This document shows positions 1-9,062 of a DNA stretch of 64,000 nucleotides, one piece after another; positions within the stretch are counted from its first letter, which is position 1; the number at the start of each line of letters is the position of its first letter. The notes below the pieces were generated by a model, which saw nothing but the letters and a program-made list of their open reading frames with translations, had not been told where the DNA came from and searched no databases. Position numbers and translations under genes: made by a program. The DNA lies in the NCBI RefSeq assembly GCF_023715685.1, contig NZ_JAMBOQ010000003.1, positions 496,001 through 560,000 of the forward strand, read 5' to 3'. Origin of the DNA: Priestia aryabhattai. GTDB lineage: Bacteria > Bacillota > Bacilli > Bacillales > Bacillaceae_H.

Positions 1-804
1 AAATGGAATACCGAATGCTTTCGCTAAAAGAGCAAGTCCGTACGTTCCAATTTTGTTAGCCGTATCGCCATTCGCTGCAATGCGGTCAGCTCCTACAATA
101 ATCCCATTAATCCCTTTTGTTTTAATTGTATGAGCGGCCATATTATCCGTAATCAGCGTAACGTCCACTCCCGACTGCTGAAGTTCCCATGCTGTTAAAC
201 GAGAACCTTGAAGAACAGGTCTTGTTTCACAGGCGAATACTTCAAGTGGAATATCGCGCTGCTTAGACAAGTGAAAAGGTGCTAATGCTGTTCCATAATA
301 AGCTGTAGCAATTGAACCAGCATTACATATTGTCATGATTTTATCTTTCTTTTTAAATAAAGAAAGAGCATGATCTCCAATTCGGTAGCACGTTTCTTCA
401 TCTTCTACTTGAATTTGAATGGCTTCATGAACAACTTTTGTTTTAGCTTCATTAACGGACGAAGCGGATTCAGCGCTTTTCGCTACGCGTTCTAGTGCCC
501 AAAATAAATTGACGGCAGTAGGGCGTGAACTGGCTAAATACTGTTGATCACGAGCTAGCTTTTTGTTAAATTCATTGACTGAATCTGTGTCATAGCTAAG
601 CGCAGAAAGAGCGAGACCAAAAGCCGCCGTAATGCCAATTGCAGGGGCTCCGCGTACTTTCAAGGTAGTGATAGCATCCCATACGTCTTTAATGGTTTGC
701 AGCTTAATATACTCGACTTTGCCAGGCAGCTGCTGCTGATCTAATAAAGTAATATATGATTCATTCCATTCCACTGAGCGCGGAAGTGATAGTGTATTTG
801 TCAT
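1..804 (-). CDS. mtnA: Methylthioribose-1-phosphate isomerase (partial, C-terminus outside window)
   Basis: Reading the minus strand from ATG at 802-804 gives 268 codons open to the window edge. MtnA converts 5-methylthioribose-1-phosphate to methylthioribulose-1-phosphate in the methionine salvage pathway. I see the family motif RGAPAIG near residue 51, the [10 protein letters not shown] segment carrying the catalytic Cys, and [17 protein letters not shown] carrying the catalytic Asp. The family is about 350 residues long, so roughly 80 C-terminal residues lie to the left of base 1. The start lies 35 bases after the mtnK stop, with AAAGGATCGG upstream as a ribosome site, so the gene is the second cistron of an mtnK-mtnA operon behind the SAM riboswitch at 2147-2298. 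Confidence 0.95.
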   Translation of the reverse strand, partial: MTNTLSLPRSVEWNESYITLLDQQQLPGKVEYIKLQTIKDVWDAITTLKVRGAPAIGITAAFGLALSALSYDTDSVNEFNKKLARDQQYLASSRPTAVNLFWALERVAKSAESASSVNEAKTKVVHEAIQIQVEDEETCYRIGDHALSLFKKKDKIMTICNAGSIATAYYGTALAPFHLSKQRDIPLEVFACETRPVLQGSRLTAWELQQSGVDVTLITDNMAAHTIKTKGINGIIVGADRIAANGDTANKIGTYGLALLAKAFGIPF

Positions 805-839
805 GCTGATACCGATCCTTTCATTGTGTACATTATTCG

Positions 840-2012
840 TTATCGAAGTAAATTTTCAAATTCATTTGGTGAAACGTCTTGTTGGTGCAAAAGCAAATAG
901 CGTCCAATTTTTAACGCAGTACGTTTAGCGTTAACTTTTCTTTCCTCTGAAGAAATTCCATCTAAGTCCGCCACGTGAGCTAAGCCAATCGTACGTCGAA
1001 TGAGTTCACATCCTGCATATCCAACAGCATCTTGCCACGTTTGCATTAAAATTTCATGTAATAAGCGCTCATCTTTAGCGAAAGGTTCAGTGTTTTCAGA
1101 ATGCCAAAGCACAGTAAAGGTATCTTTGTATACGTTCCATGTGTTAGTAATGTGTGCAAATAACGGTTCGCGATTTGTTTCTCGAGAAAGAGCATTTAAA
1201 AATAAATTCGCAACAAATTGCCCTAAATCGAATCCAAACGGACCATAAAAAGCAAACTCTGGATCAATCACTTTCGTTTCTTGACTGCTAGCAAAGATGC
1301 TGCCTGTATGTAAATCACCGTGGATTAGCGTTTGTGCATTTGTTAAAAATTTATATTTTAATTTTGCTGCTTGTAACTTTACATCTTCATCATTCCACAA
1401 TTCTTCTACATCAGGACGCAGCGCTTTTTCAAATTCATTTGTATCGATATCAAAAAAAGGATCTGTAAAAACTAAATCTTCCGTAATATTGCATAAGTCC
1501 GGGTTGCTGTACTTGACAACTTCTTCTTTTTTATCCTGAGGCTTTAAGGAAAAATCAGACGTTTTGAACGCAATATGTCCTAGAAAAGAACCGATATGCT
1601 GTGAGAGCAGAGGATAACTTTCACCTTGAATAAGCCCGGCGCGAGAAATCGTTAAATGAGATAGGTCTTCCATGACCGTAACAGCAAGCGTTTCATCGTG
1701 GTAATAAACAGCTGGTACAAGTTCTGGCGTAAATGCACCGAATTGCTTGAGCGCATTGCTTTCAATTGTGGCACGGTTTAAGGATAGAGGCCAGCTTTCG
1801 CCTACAACTTTTGCATAGGGAAGTGCTTGTTTGACGATAATGGATTTATTCGTTTGATCATTTATGATGTGAAAGACGAGATTTAAGTTGCCGTCACCGA
1901 TTTCACGGGCAGTTAGTGCTTCTGTGGCATCAAAAAGACCTAGCTTTTTCACAAGTTTGATTGCTGAAATTTCTGTTAAAGGCTGATACTTCTCTGTTTT
2001 TGTCGTTGACAT
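840..2012 (-). CDS. mtnK: S-methyl-5-thioribose kinase
   Basis: The 390-residue protein phosphorylates methylthioribose with ATP, the entry step of the salvage pathway. It has the aminoglycoside-phosphotransferase fold: a catalytic loop [11 protein letters not shown] about residue 232-242, followed by a metal-binding [15 protein letters not shown] segment. Length matches the MtnK family (about 390-400). The start ATG at 2012 has GGGGGAT just upstream. It is the first gene of mtnKA, and transcription is expected to be switched by the S-box and terminator at 2104-2298. Orientation is opposite to mtnE and mtnWXBD, the arrangement found in Bacillus subtilis. Confidence 0.96.
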   Translation of the reverse strand: MSTTKTEKYQPLTEISAIKLVKKLGLFDATEALTAREIGDGNLNLVFHIINDQTNKSIIVKQALPYAKVVGESWPLSLNRATIESNALKQFGAFTPELVPAVYYHDETLAVTVMEDLSHLTISRAGLIQGESYPLLSQHIGSFLGHIAFKTSDFSLKPQDKKEEVVKYSNPDLCNITEDLVFTDPFFDIDTNEFEKALRPDVEELWNDEDVKLQAAKLKYKFLTNAQTLIHGDLHTGSIFASSQETKVIDPEFAFYGPFGFDLGQFVANLFLNALSRETNREPLFAHITNTWNVYKDTFTVLWHSENTEPFAKDERLLHEILMQTWQDAVGYAGCELIRRTIGLAHVADLDGISSEERKVNAKRTALKIGRYLLLHQQDVSPNEFENLLR

Positions 2013-2103
2013 CGGAATCCCCCCATAGTTTATTAAACTGATTTGTTTACTAAGTTAATAGGTTTAAGAATATATGGAGGCTTTTATAATTTTAGAAAAT
2101 ATA

Positions 2104-2130
2104 AAAGCCTCTTTCGTTGGAAAGAGGCTT
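2104..2130 (-). terminator. Riboswitch-controlled intrinsic terminator before mtnKA
   Basis: On the minus strand AAGCCTCTTTCC and AAAGAGGCTTTT form a hairpin with an AACG loop followed by a U-rich tail. It sits between the S-box aptamer and mtnK, where SAM-dependent termination is expected. Confidence 0.85.
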
Positions 2131-2146
2131 GATTGTATTGTTCAAA

Positions 2147-2298
2147 CCTCTTATCTGCCAGAAAGAATTACTTTCTGTTGGAATTAGCACCGTGCCTTTG
2201 TAAAACATGTTTTACGGGTGTGATCCACCTTATGATGGAATGACGGTCGGTTGCTGGGCTTCACAGGGCCAAATCCCTCAGCCAACTCTTGATAAGAG
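2147..2298 (-). promoter_or_regulatory. SAM (S-box) riboswitch upstream of mtnKA
   Basis: The minus strand contains the S-box core: CTCTTATCAAGAG, then GGCTGAGGGA, GGCCC, TGAAGCCCAGCAACC, a variable arm, CACGGTGCTAATTCC and the closing GATAAGAG. The P1 strands CTCTTATC and GATAAGAG pair. The P3 arm is long and AT-rich (about 2170-2240), which makes the element larger than the other two S-boxes here. High SAM should favour the terminator at 2104-2130. Confidence 0.95.
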
Positions 2299-2353
2299 TA
2301 CGATTACTTATTTAATTTTGATTTGTTTGAATATTTTATGATATCTGGTGAAA

Positions 2354-2382
2354 ATCGTATCATGCAAAAAAACGGCTGTCAA
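2354..2382 (-). promoter_or_regulatory. Likely sigma-A promoter of mtnKA
   Basis: On the minus strand TTGACA (2377-2382) and TACGAT (2354-2359) are separated by 17 bases. A start near 2347 would give a leader of about 50 bases before the S-box. The promoter lies just beyond the end of mtnU. Confidence 0.55.
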
Positions 2383-2389
2383 TACATAA

Positions 2390-3184
2390 TTAATAAAATT
2401 CTGTGCGGCGATCTGTAAAGACAGGAATTTGTTTGCGAATTTCTTTTACAAGTTCCAGGTTGACCTCAGCACTTAAAAGCTCTTCGCTATCGCCAGCTTC
2501 AGCGATTATTTCTCCCCACGGATCGATAACTAAAGAATGGCCGGCAAATATATTATTAGGGTCTTGGCCTACACGATTACACGCGATTACATAGCATTGA
2601 TTTTCGATTGCACGGCTAATGAGCAGCGCTTTCCAGTGGGCAAGCCTTGGAGCCGGCCACTGAGCGACAACAAATAAGACTTCTGCTCCGCTGCTAGTAT
2701 GAACCCGAATCCATTCTGGAAAACGAATATCGTAACAAATAACTCCTGCGCACAAAGACTGTTCAAGTGTAAAAAGATTTTTTGCTGTTCCTGCTTCTAG
2801 ATAGAGGTGCTCATCCATTAATTTAAATAAGTGCAGTTTACTGTATTGTGATACTTCACGACCTTTTCGGTCAAAAATATACATCGTATTCGTGACGCCT
2901 TGTTCTGTTTTTTTCGCGATCGAACCTGCAACAATGTTTACTTCGTTCGTTTTAGCAAACTGAGAGATTAATTGCTTGGCTTGCTGTCCTTCATCATCTG
3001 CAATTTCGTCTAGCCGCGTCAAGTCATAAGCTGTATCCCATAGCTCAGGAAGTACAAGGATGTCAGGGTTTTCTTTCAGGGCTTCTGTCATTTTTTGTTC
3101 GATATATTTTCGGTTTTTAGTTGGGTTTCCAAATGCAATATCAAGCTGCAAACACGTAATTTTTACACTCACTTTATCATCCAT
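2390..3184 (-). CDS. mtnU: Nitrilase-family omega-amidase of methionine salvage
   Basis: This 264-residue carbon-nitrogen hydrolase resembles YkrU/MtnU and NIT2. The catalytic triad is visible: Glu in LPELWD (about residue 47), Lys in SKLHLF (about 118) and Cys in VICYDIRFPEW (about 151). Omega-amidases hydrolyse alpha-ketoglutaramate or ketosuccinamate, the products formed when glutamine or asparagine donates the amino group to the methionine precursor, so it partners with MtnE next door. The start at 3184 has AAAGGATGG upstream; 97 bases separate it from the divergent mtnE. The substrate assignment rests on family and context. Confidence 0.88.
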   Translation of the reverse strand: MDDKVSVKITCLQLDIAFGNPTKNRKYIEQKMTEALKENPDILVLPELWDTAYDLTRLDEIADDEGQQAKQLISQFAKTNEVNIVAGSIAKKTEQGVTNTMYIFDRKGREVSQYSKLHLFKLMDEHLYLEAGTAKNLFTLEQSLCAGVICYDIRFPEWIRVHTSSGAEVLFVVAQWPAPRLAHWKALLISRAIENQCYVIACNRVGQDPNNIFAGHSLVIDPWGEIIAEAGDSEELLSAEVNLELVKEIRKQIPVFTDRRTEFY

Positions 3185-3281
3185 CCTTTTTGTAGTAGTT
3201 GAAAAAAATGACTTTACAAGTTGAGTATTACAATATATTATTTGTGACTAGAATTTCAAGAATTTTTTGAGAAGGTGTGCG

Positions 3282-4457
3282 ATGATGAAACAATTTGAGC
3301 AATCGGAACTATTAAAAAGTTTACCAAAACAATTTTTTGCATCACTTGTAGGCAAGGTAGGAAAAGTAATGGCCCAGGGGCACGATGTTATTAACTTAGG
3401 GCAGGGCAACCCTGATCAGCCTACTCCTTCACATATTGTAGAAACACTTCAAAATGCAAGTGCTAATCCTATGCATCATAAATATTCTCCATTTCGCGGA
3501 CACCATTTTTTAAAAGAGGCCGTTGCGACTTTTTATAAGCGAGAATACGGGGTTGATGTGGATCCTGAAAAAGAAGTAGCTATTTTGTTTGGCGGGAAAG
3601 CTGGACTTGTTGAAATTCCACAGTGCTTATTAAACCCTGGAGATACGGTGCTGGTCCCCGATCCGGGATATCCTGATTACTGGTCTGGAGTAGAGCTTGC
3701 AAAAGCCAACATGGAAGTGATGCCGCTCACGGCTGAAAATCATTTTCTACCGGTATACGAGGAGATAAGTGAAAGTGCTAAAGAACAGGCAAAGCTCATG
3801 TTTTTAAACTATCCGAATAATCCTACTGGTGCAGTGGCAACGGCAGAATTTTTTGAAGACACCGTGGCGTTTGCTGCCGAGCACGATATTTGTGTGGTAC
3901 ACGACTTTGCCTACGGAGCAATTGGATTTGATGGTAAAAAGCCAATCAGCTTTTTACAGACTCCTGGTGCAAAAGAGACGGGAATTGAAATTTATACTCT
4001 TTCTAAAACGTATAACATGGCGGGATGGCGAGTTGGATTTGCTGTAGGAAATGAAAGTGTAGTAGAAGCTATTAATCTTCTTCAAGATCATATGTATGTC
4101 AGTCTCTTTGGGGCGGTTCAAGAGGCAGCCGCCGCAGCTCTGTTGGAATCTCAACAATGCGTGAACGATTTAGTTAAGCGCTATGAATCTAGACGCAATA
4201 TTTTTATCCAAGGGCTTCGAGAAATTGGTTGGGATGTTACATCTCCAGCGGGCTCCTTTTTTGCATGGCTAAAAGTTCCTGGAGGATATACTTCTGAACA
4301 GTTTTCAGATTTACTTCTTGAAAAAGCTCACGTTGTAGTGGCGCCTGGAGTAGGCTTTGGAACATATGGTGAAGGCTATGTGCGCGTAGGACTGCTGACG
4401 GATGAAGAGCGCATGAGAGAAGCTGTATCTCGAATAAAAAAATTAAATTTATTTTAA
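3282..4457 (+). CDS. mtnE: Methionine aminotransferase (4-methylthio-2-oxobutanoate transaminase)
   Basis: A class I/II PLP-dependent aminotransferase that performs the last salvage step, amination of 2-oxo-4-methylthiobutyrate to methionine. The PLP lysine lies in TLSKTYNMAGWRVGF, with NYPNNPTGA and a C-terminal FGxYGEGYVRVGL segment typical of the family. The open frame begins at a TTG at 3267, but AGAAGGTG at 3270-3277 sits inside it, so the ATG at 3282 (or the adjacent 3285) is the better start, giving about 391 residues. It is called mtnE or mtnV (ykrV) in related genomes. No S-box precedes it; it shares a short divergent region with mtnU. Confidence 0.9.
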   Translation: MMKQFEQSELLKSLPKQFFASLVGKVGKVMAQGHDVINLGQGNPDQPTPSHIVETLQNASANPMHHKYSPFRGHHFLKEAVATFYKREYGVDVDPEKEVAILFGGKAGLVEIPQCLLNPGDTVLVPDPGYPDYWSGVELAKANMEVMPLTAENHFLPVYEEISESAKEQAKLMFLNYPNNPTGAVATAEFFEDTVAFAAEHDICVVHDFAYGAIGFDGKKPISFLQTPGAKETGIEIYTLSKTYNMAGWRVGFAVGNESVVEAINLLQDHMYVSLFGAVQEAAAAALLESQQCVNDLVKRYESRRNIFIQGLREIGWDVTSPAGSFFAWLKVPGGYTSEQFSDLLLEKAHVVVAPGVGFGTYGEGYVRVGLLTDEERMREAVSRIKKLNLF

Positions 4458-4464
4458 AAACGCA

Positions 4465-4494
4465 TTGACAATCCTTTTTGAGTTGGCTTAATAT
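4465..4494 (+). promoter_or_regulatory. Candidate promoter of mtnWXBD
   Basis: TTGACA (4465-4470) and TAATAT (4489-4494) are 18 bases apart. A second TATAAT at 4551-4556 has no clear -35 but would start transcription closer to the S-box. Either could drive the operon. Confidence 0.45.
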
Positions 4495-4586
4495 GTAAGA
4501 AGTTAACGAGATTAATAACCGATAAATCCTAGCGGTATTTTTATTTAGTATATAATCTACAAATTCAATTTAAATAAATAGCAACT

Positions 4587-4694
4587 TTCTTATTAAGAGT
4601 AGGTGGAGGGACTAGCCCGATGAAGCCCGGCAACCGACTTAACGCATGTTAAGCACGGTGCTAATTCTTGCAGCAACAGCTGAGAGATAAGAAG
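4587..4694 (+). promoter_or_regulatory. SAM (S-box) riboswitch upstream of mtnWXBD
   Basis: The core elements are TTCTTATTAAGAG, GGTGGAGGGACTAGCCC, GATGAAGCCCGGCAACC, a short arm AACGCATGTT, CACGGTGCTAATTC and GAGAGATAAGAA. The 5' TTCTTAT and 3' ATAAGAA strands form P1. The riboswitch should repress the operon when SAM is abundant. Confidence 0.96.
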
Positions 4695-4703
4695 AGCAAC
4701 GAA

Positions 4704-4737
4704 AACCTCTTCTTAATCACAGAAGAGGTTTTTTTTA
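4704..4737 (+). terminator. Riboswitch-controlled terminator before mtnW
   Basis: AACCTCTTCT and AGAAGAGGTT form a 10-bp stem around TAATCAC, followed by eight T. It begins about ten bases after the S-box. Confidence 0.9.
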
Positions 4738-4773
4738 TTAACGATATTAAACAGCAAGGGAGTTTTTAGCATA

Positions 4774-6018
4774 ATGAGCGAAATCGTTGCAAGCTACTTA
4801 CTACATGATAATAAAGGGAATTTTCATAAAAAAGCGGAAGGAATCGCCTTAGGACTAACCGTCGGTTCATGGACAGATCTGCCGCTTTTAGATCAACAGC
4901 AGCTTCAAAAACATAAAGGGCGCGTCGCGTCAGTAACTGAGCTTCAAGATTGCGAGCGTGTAAACGGATATTTAGGTGGAGAAATTAAGCAGGCTATTGT
5001 CAAAATTGCTTATCCAACTGCCAACTTTTCAAGAGATTTACCGGCTATTTTAGTTACGGTTTTCGGAAAACTATCACTTGATGGAAAAGTGAAATTATTA
5101 GACTTGGATTTCCCTGCCGAATTATTAGCTGAATTCCCAGGACCGCGCTTTGGAATAGAAGGTATACGAGAGAAACTAGGCGTTTATGACCGTCCGCTTG
5201 TGATGAGTATTTTTAAAGGCGTGATTGGAAGAGACATGACGTACTTAACAACTCAGCTGCGTGAGCAAGCGCTTGGTGGAGTGGATTTGGTTAAAGACGA
5301 CGAGATTTTGTTTGATAGTGAACGAACACCTTTTGAAGCACGCGTCACAGAAGGGAAAAAAGTACTGAATGAGGTATACGAAAAAACCGGACACCGCACG
5401 CTGTATGCTGTTAATTTAACGGGACGAACGTTTGAATTAAAAGAAAAAGCGAGAAAAGCAGCTGAACTAGGAGCCGATGCTCTTTTATTCAACGTATTTG
5501 CTTACGGGTTAGATGTACTGCAGGCACTTCGAGAAGATGATGAAATTAACTTGCCGATTATGGCTCACCCAGCTGTTAGCGGAGCGCTTACGCCATCAGA
5601 GTTTTACGGTTTTTCAAATTCATTATTGCTTGGAAAACTATTGCGTTTAGCCGGAGCAGATTTTTCACTGTTTCCATCACCATATGGAAGCGTAGCTCTT
5701 TCTCTTGAAGATACGACTGGCATTGCCTACGAATTAACGCGTCCTGTGTACAAATACAAGCAGTCTTTCCCCGTTCCTTCAGCAGGAATTCATCCTGGAA
5801 TGGTACCGCAGCTTATGAAAGACTTTGGCATCGACAGCATTATCAATGCAGGAGGCGGAGTTCACGGCCACCCAGACGGAGCAATTGGAGGAGGAAAAGC
5901 ATTTCGAGCGGCGATAGATGCAGTACTCTCTGATCAAACATTAGCTGAAAAAGCGGAGGAATCAAAAGAATTGCAAAAAGCTTTGCAACTATGGGGAACA
6001 GTAGAGGTGAAAGCATGA
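4774..6018 (+). CDS. mtnW: 2,3-diketo-5-methylthiopentyl-1-phosphate enolase (RuBisCO-like)
   Basis: The 414-residue protein is a RuBisCO-like protein of the YkrW type, which enolizes 2,3-diketo-5-methylthiopentyl-1-phosphate rather than fixing CO2. The metal-site motif [10 protein letters not shown] is present, with the Lys that is carbamylated in the superfamily. The C-terminal barrel includes HPAVSGA and a phosphate-binding [19 protein letters not shown] at 4774 is preceded by AAGGGAG. It is the first gene of an mtnW-X-B-D operon and overlaps mtnX by four bases (ATGA). Confidence 0.96.
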   Translation: MSEIVASYLLHDNKGNFHKKAEGIALGLTVGSWTDLPLLDQQQLQKHKGRVASVTELQDCERVNGYLGGEIKQAIVKIAYPTANFSRDLPAILVTVFGKLSLDGKVKLLDLDFPAELLAEFPGPRFGIEGIREKLGVYDRPLVMSIFKGVIGRDMTYLTTQLREQALGGVDLVKDDEILFDSERTPFEARVTEGKKVLNEVYEKTGHRTLYAVNLTGRTFELKEKARKAAELGADALLFNVFAYGLDVLQALREDDEINLPIMAHPAVSGALTPSEFYGFSNSLLLGKLLRLAGADFSLFPSPYGSVALSLEDTTGIAYELTRPVYKYKQSFPVPSAGIHPGMVPQLMKDFGIDSIINAGGGVHGHPDGAIGGGKAFRAAIDAVLSDQTLAEKAEESKELQKALQLWGTVEVKA

Positions 6019-6680
6019 CATCGTTAAAAATCTTTTGTGACTTTGATGGGACGATCACAAATAGTGATAACATTATTGCCATCATGAAACAATTTGCTCC
6101 TCCGGAGTGGGAGAGTATTAAAGACGACGTGTTGGCACAGCGCGTCTCCATTCAAGAAGGAGTAGGGCAGATGTTTGCCTTGCTCCCCGTGGAATTAAAA
6201 GAAGATATTATTTCTTATATTTTAGAGACGTCTGCTATTCGAGATGGATTTGATGACTTTATTGCGTATACAAAAGAGCATCATATTCCGCTTTATATTG
6301 TAAGCGGAGGAATTGACTTTTTTGTAAAACCGCTTTTAGGAAATCGAGTTGCAGAGGAAATGCTTTACTGTAACGGATCTGATTTTTCTGGTGAGTATAT
6401 TTCCATTACGTGGCCTCATACATGTGATAAACAGTGTACAAATGACTGCGGCTGCTGTAAGCCAACTATTATTCGCCATCTTGCAGATGAAAGAGATCAT
6501 ACGGTTGTCATTGGCGATTCGATTACGGATTTGCAGGCTGCCAAATTAGCTGATACGGTCATTGCACGTGACTTTTTAATTGAAAAGTGTGAAGAGCTAT
6601 CTCTACCGTATCGCCCTTTTTCTACTTTTTATGATGTGATTCATCATTTACAAGAATTAACAGAAGAGGTGAAAGCATGA
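6015..6680 (+). CDS. mtnX: 2-hydroxy-3-keto-5-methylthiopentenyl-1-phosphate phosphatase
   Basis: A HAD-superfamily phosphatase that produces the acireductone from the MtnW product. The nucleophile motif is FCDFDGTIT at the N-terminus, and [12 protein letters not shown] supplies the C-terminal Asp. A cysteine cluster ([12 protein letters not shown]) in the cap region is typical of this family. The frame is open from 5991, but ATG at 6015 lies after AGAGGTG and overlaps the mtnW stop, so it is the chosen start (221 residues). Organisms with MtnW/MtnX lack the fused enolase-phosphatase MtnC. Confidence 0.94.
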   Translation: MTSLKIFCDFDGTITNSDNIIAIMKQFAPPEWESIKDDVLAQRVSIQEGVGQMFALLPVELKEDIISYILETSAIRDGFDDFIAYTKEHHIPLYIVSGGIDFFVKPLLGNRVAEEMLYCNGSDFSGEYISITWPHTCDKQCTNDCGCCKPTIIRHLADERDHTVVIGDSITDLQAAKLADTVIARDFLIEKCEELSLPYRPFSTFYDVIHHLQELTEEVKA

Positions 6681-7315
6681 GTATCATGGCTCAGCAAAGA
6701 TTGCATGAGCTTGCAGATATAAAAGATGAGTTAGCAGAGCGCGATTGGTTCTTCGGTACAAGTGGAAACTTAGCGATTAAAGTGGACCAAAATCCGACAA
6801 CTTTCTTTGTATCAGCAAGTGGAAAAGACAAAAGAAAACGTACAAATGAAGATTTTTTATTAGTTGATCAATACGGAAAGCCTGCAGAAGAAACGCATTT
6901 AAAGCCTTCTGCTGAAACGCTTTTACACGTTAAGATTTACGAGTTAACGAGCGCTGGGTGCAGTCTTCATGTACATACAATCGACAACAACGTAATCTCT
7001 GAATTGTACGGAGATGAAGGGGTTATTTCGTTCAAAGATCAAGAAATTATTAAGGCGCTAGGTATTTGGGAAGAAGATGCGGAAATTACTGTTCCGATTA
7101 TTCCGAATTACGCAGATATTCCGACACTAGCAGAAGAGTTTTCTCACCATATAAAAGGCGATCAAGGCGCGATTTTGATTCGTAACCATGGAATTACGGT
7201 ATGGGGGAAAAATGCATTTGAAACAAAAAAAGCGCTAGAAGCCTATGAATTTCTATTTAGCTATCATGTCAAATTACTGTCACTTAAAGGCATTAAGCCA
7301 AAATTGCATTTATAA
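6677..7315 (+). CDS. mtnB: Methylthioribulose-1-phosphate dehydratase
   Basis: A class II aldolase-fold zinc enzyme of 212 residues that dehydrates methylthioribulose-1-phosphate. [10 protein letters not shown] carries zinc-binding histidines, and a later [11 protein letters not shown] supplies another. The GTSGNLA segment near residue 29 fits the phosphate-binding loop of the fold. It overlaps mtnX by four bases, so translation is probably coupled. An ATG three codons further in is a possible alternative start. Confidence 0.95.
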   Translation: MSIMAQQRLHELADIKDELAERDWFFGTSGNLAIKVDQNPTTFFVSASGKDKRKRTNEDFLLVDQYGKPAEETHLKPSAETLLHVKIYELTSAGCSLHVHTIDNNVISELYGDEGVISFKDQEIIKALGIWEEDAEITVPIIPNYADIPTLAEEFSHHIKGDQGAILIRNHGITVWGKNAFETKKALEAYEFLFSYHVKLLSLKGIKPKLHL

Positions 7316-7330
7316 AAGGAGGAAACAACA

Positions 7331-7846
7331 ATGGCGCAAATTCGCTTACATGTAAACAATAAAAGAATTGAAACTCAAGAGGAAGTATCAGCTTTTCTAG
7401 CAAACAATGAAGTTATTTATGAAAACTGGGATATTACAAAACTTCCAGAAAATCTTCGTGAAAAATATGATTTAACTGATGAAGAAAAAACAGAAATTTT
7501 AAACGCTTTTGGTGAGGATATTAAAGATATTTCTGAACGCCGCGGTTATAAAGCTCAAGATGTTATCTCATTATCGGAATCTACACCAAATATTGATGAA
7601 TTGTTAAAAAACTTTCAGCGCAAGCATATTCATACAGATGACGAAGTTCGCTTTATTGTAAGCGGTCATGGAATCTTTGTTATTCAAGGAAAAGACGGCG
7701 AATTTTTTGATGTTGAATTAGAGCCGGGTGATTTAATTTCAGTACCAGAAAACATTCTTCATTACTTTACACTAATGGAAGATCGTAAAGTAGTCGCTGT
7801 CCGAATTTTCGTGACAACTGAAGGATGGGTACCTATTTACGCATAA
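7331..7846 (+). CDS. mtnD: Acireductone dioxygenase
   Basis: A 171-residue cupin that cleaves acireductone with O2, giving the 2-oxo acid precursor of methionine plus formate (Fe form). Metal ligands are seen in KHIHTDDEVRFIVSG (HxH and a following Glu) and in ENILHYF. A near-consensus AAAAGGAGG precedes the ATG. It is the last mtn gene and is followed by a terminator, then by an ABC importer in the same direction. Confidence 0.96.
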   Translation: MAQIRLHVNNKRIETQEEVSAFLANNEVIYENWDITKLPENLREKYDLTDEEKTEILNAFGEDIKDISERRGYKAQDVISLSESTPNIDELLKNFQRKHIHTDDEVRFIVSGHGIFVIQGKDGEFFDVELEPGDLISVPENILHYFTLMEDRKVVAVRIFVTTEGWVPIYA

Positions 7847-7877
7847 GGATTACTTGTAAAGCATAGGTCATCATCAC

Positions 7878-7910
7878 CCCCGCTTTTACATCTAAAAGCG
7901 GGGTATTCTT
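7878..7910 (+). terminator. Terminator after mtnD
   Basis: CCCCGCTTTTA and TAAAAGCGGGG form an 11-bp stem with a CATC loop. The tail TATTCTTT has few T, so some readthrough into the ABC genes is possible. Confidence 0.75.
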
Positions 7911-7969
7911 TGGATTATTATAAAACTAACTATTTTTATGTGAATAATAAGTTTAATAGGAGGAACACC

Positions 7970-9046
7970 ATGAAAAAGGGTAAAAAAATGCTATGGCCAC
8001 TTACTTTGCTCGTGCTTCTAGTCTTTGCGCTGGCTGCTTGCACGAAAGAACAGCCAAGTCTAAACGAGAAAGCACAGGCAGCTCCAGCGCAACAAGCAGC
8101 TTCTACTAAGCCTGTACAGCAAGAAGGAAAAAAGATTACGAAAGATACAAAAATTGCTCTTATTTCTGAATTTACTTCAGGCACTCACGCTGCTCAGTAC
8201 ATAACAGGTGTGACAAAAGCGGCTAAAAAAGCAGGAATACAGCTATCCGTTTCTGATTCAAACAATGATCAATCTAAAATGGCTGCTTATTTAGACACGG
8301 CTATTAACCAAAATGTTGACGGTATTATGATTGACCACGGCCGGGCTGAAACCCTTGAACCTGGCGTGAAGCGCGCGATTGCAAAAGGAATTCCAGTTAT
8401 TGCAACAGACGTAGAATTAAAAGTAGACGGTGTTACAACCATCGATCAAGACGATTATATGCTTGCGCTGCAGGGTCTGAAACAAATGATGCAGGACATC
8501 AATGGAAAAGGAAACATTGTATATGCGTTTGTTGGAGGCTTTGCACCGATGGAAAAGCGCGATAGCATTTATAAAATTATGATGAATCGCTATCCAGATG
8601 TAAAACAAATTGCTACGTTTGGAAGTGCAACGGACAACACCTCACTGGACACACAAAATAAAATGGCTGCTGTGTTGAAGCAGTATCCGAATAAAGGAGA
8701 CATTGCGGCCGTTTGGGCACCTTGGGACGAATTTGCAAAAGGAGTAACAAGAGCGATTAAAGAAGCAGGACGAGATGAGATTAAAGTATACGGAGTAGAC
8801 TTATCTGATGAAGATCTGCAAATGATGCAGGCAAAAAACAGCCCGTGGAAAGCGTCAGCTGCTGTAAATCCAGCTTCAGTAGGAGAAAAGCAAGTTGACC
8901 TGCTTCTTAAAAAGATTTCAGGTCAAGAGATCCCTCGTTATTATTCATTTGATCCGGTTTTAGTAAAACAAACAGATTTGCCTAATCAAACGATTAATAT
9001 GGATCAGCTTAGTCAGTACGTAGAAGAATGGGGTAAAAAAGAATAG
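7970..9046 (+). CDS. Sugar-type ABC transporter substrate-binding lipoprotein
   Basis: A 358-residue periplasmic-binding-protein type I (RbsB-like) anchored by a lipoprotein signal: MKKGKKM, a hydrophobic stretch, then the lipobox LAAC with Cys about residue 23. A short Ala/Gln-rich linker follows, then the two-lobed domain starting KIALISEFTSG. Upstream in-frame codons exist back to 7910, but AGGAGG precisely before ATG 7970 decides the start. It begins 60 bases after the mtnD terminator and is followed by its ATPase and permease. The ligand is unknown; location suggests methylthioribose or a related pentose. Confidence 0.85.
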   Translation: MKKGKKMLWPLTLLVLLVFALAACTKEQPSLNEKAQAAPAQQAASTKPVQQEGKKITKDTKIALISEFTSGTHAAQYITGVTKAAKKAGIQLSVSDSNNDQSKMAAYLDTAINQNVDGIMIDHGRAETLEPGVKRAIAKGIPVIATDVELKVDGVTTIDQDDYMLALQGLKQMMQDINGKGNIVYAFVGGFAPMEKRDSIYKIMMNRYPDVKQIATFGSATDNTSLDTQNKMAAVLKQYPNKGDIAAVWAPWDEFAKGVTRAIKEAGRDEIKVYGVDLSDEDLQMMQAKNSPWKASAAVNPASVGEKQVDLLLKKISGQEIPRYYSFDPVLVKQTDLPNQTINMDQLSQYVEEWGKKE

Positions 9047-9062
9047 AAGTGGAGGGACAGAT

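Noticed and set aside
3267..3281. TTG start five codons upstream for mtnE
   Set aside because: The ribosome site AGAAGGTG lies inside those codons, pointing to ATG 3282.
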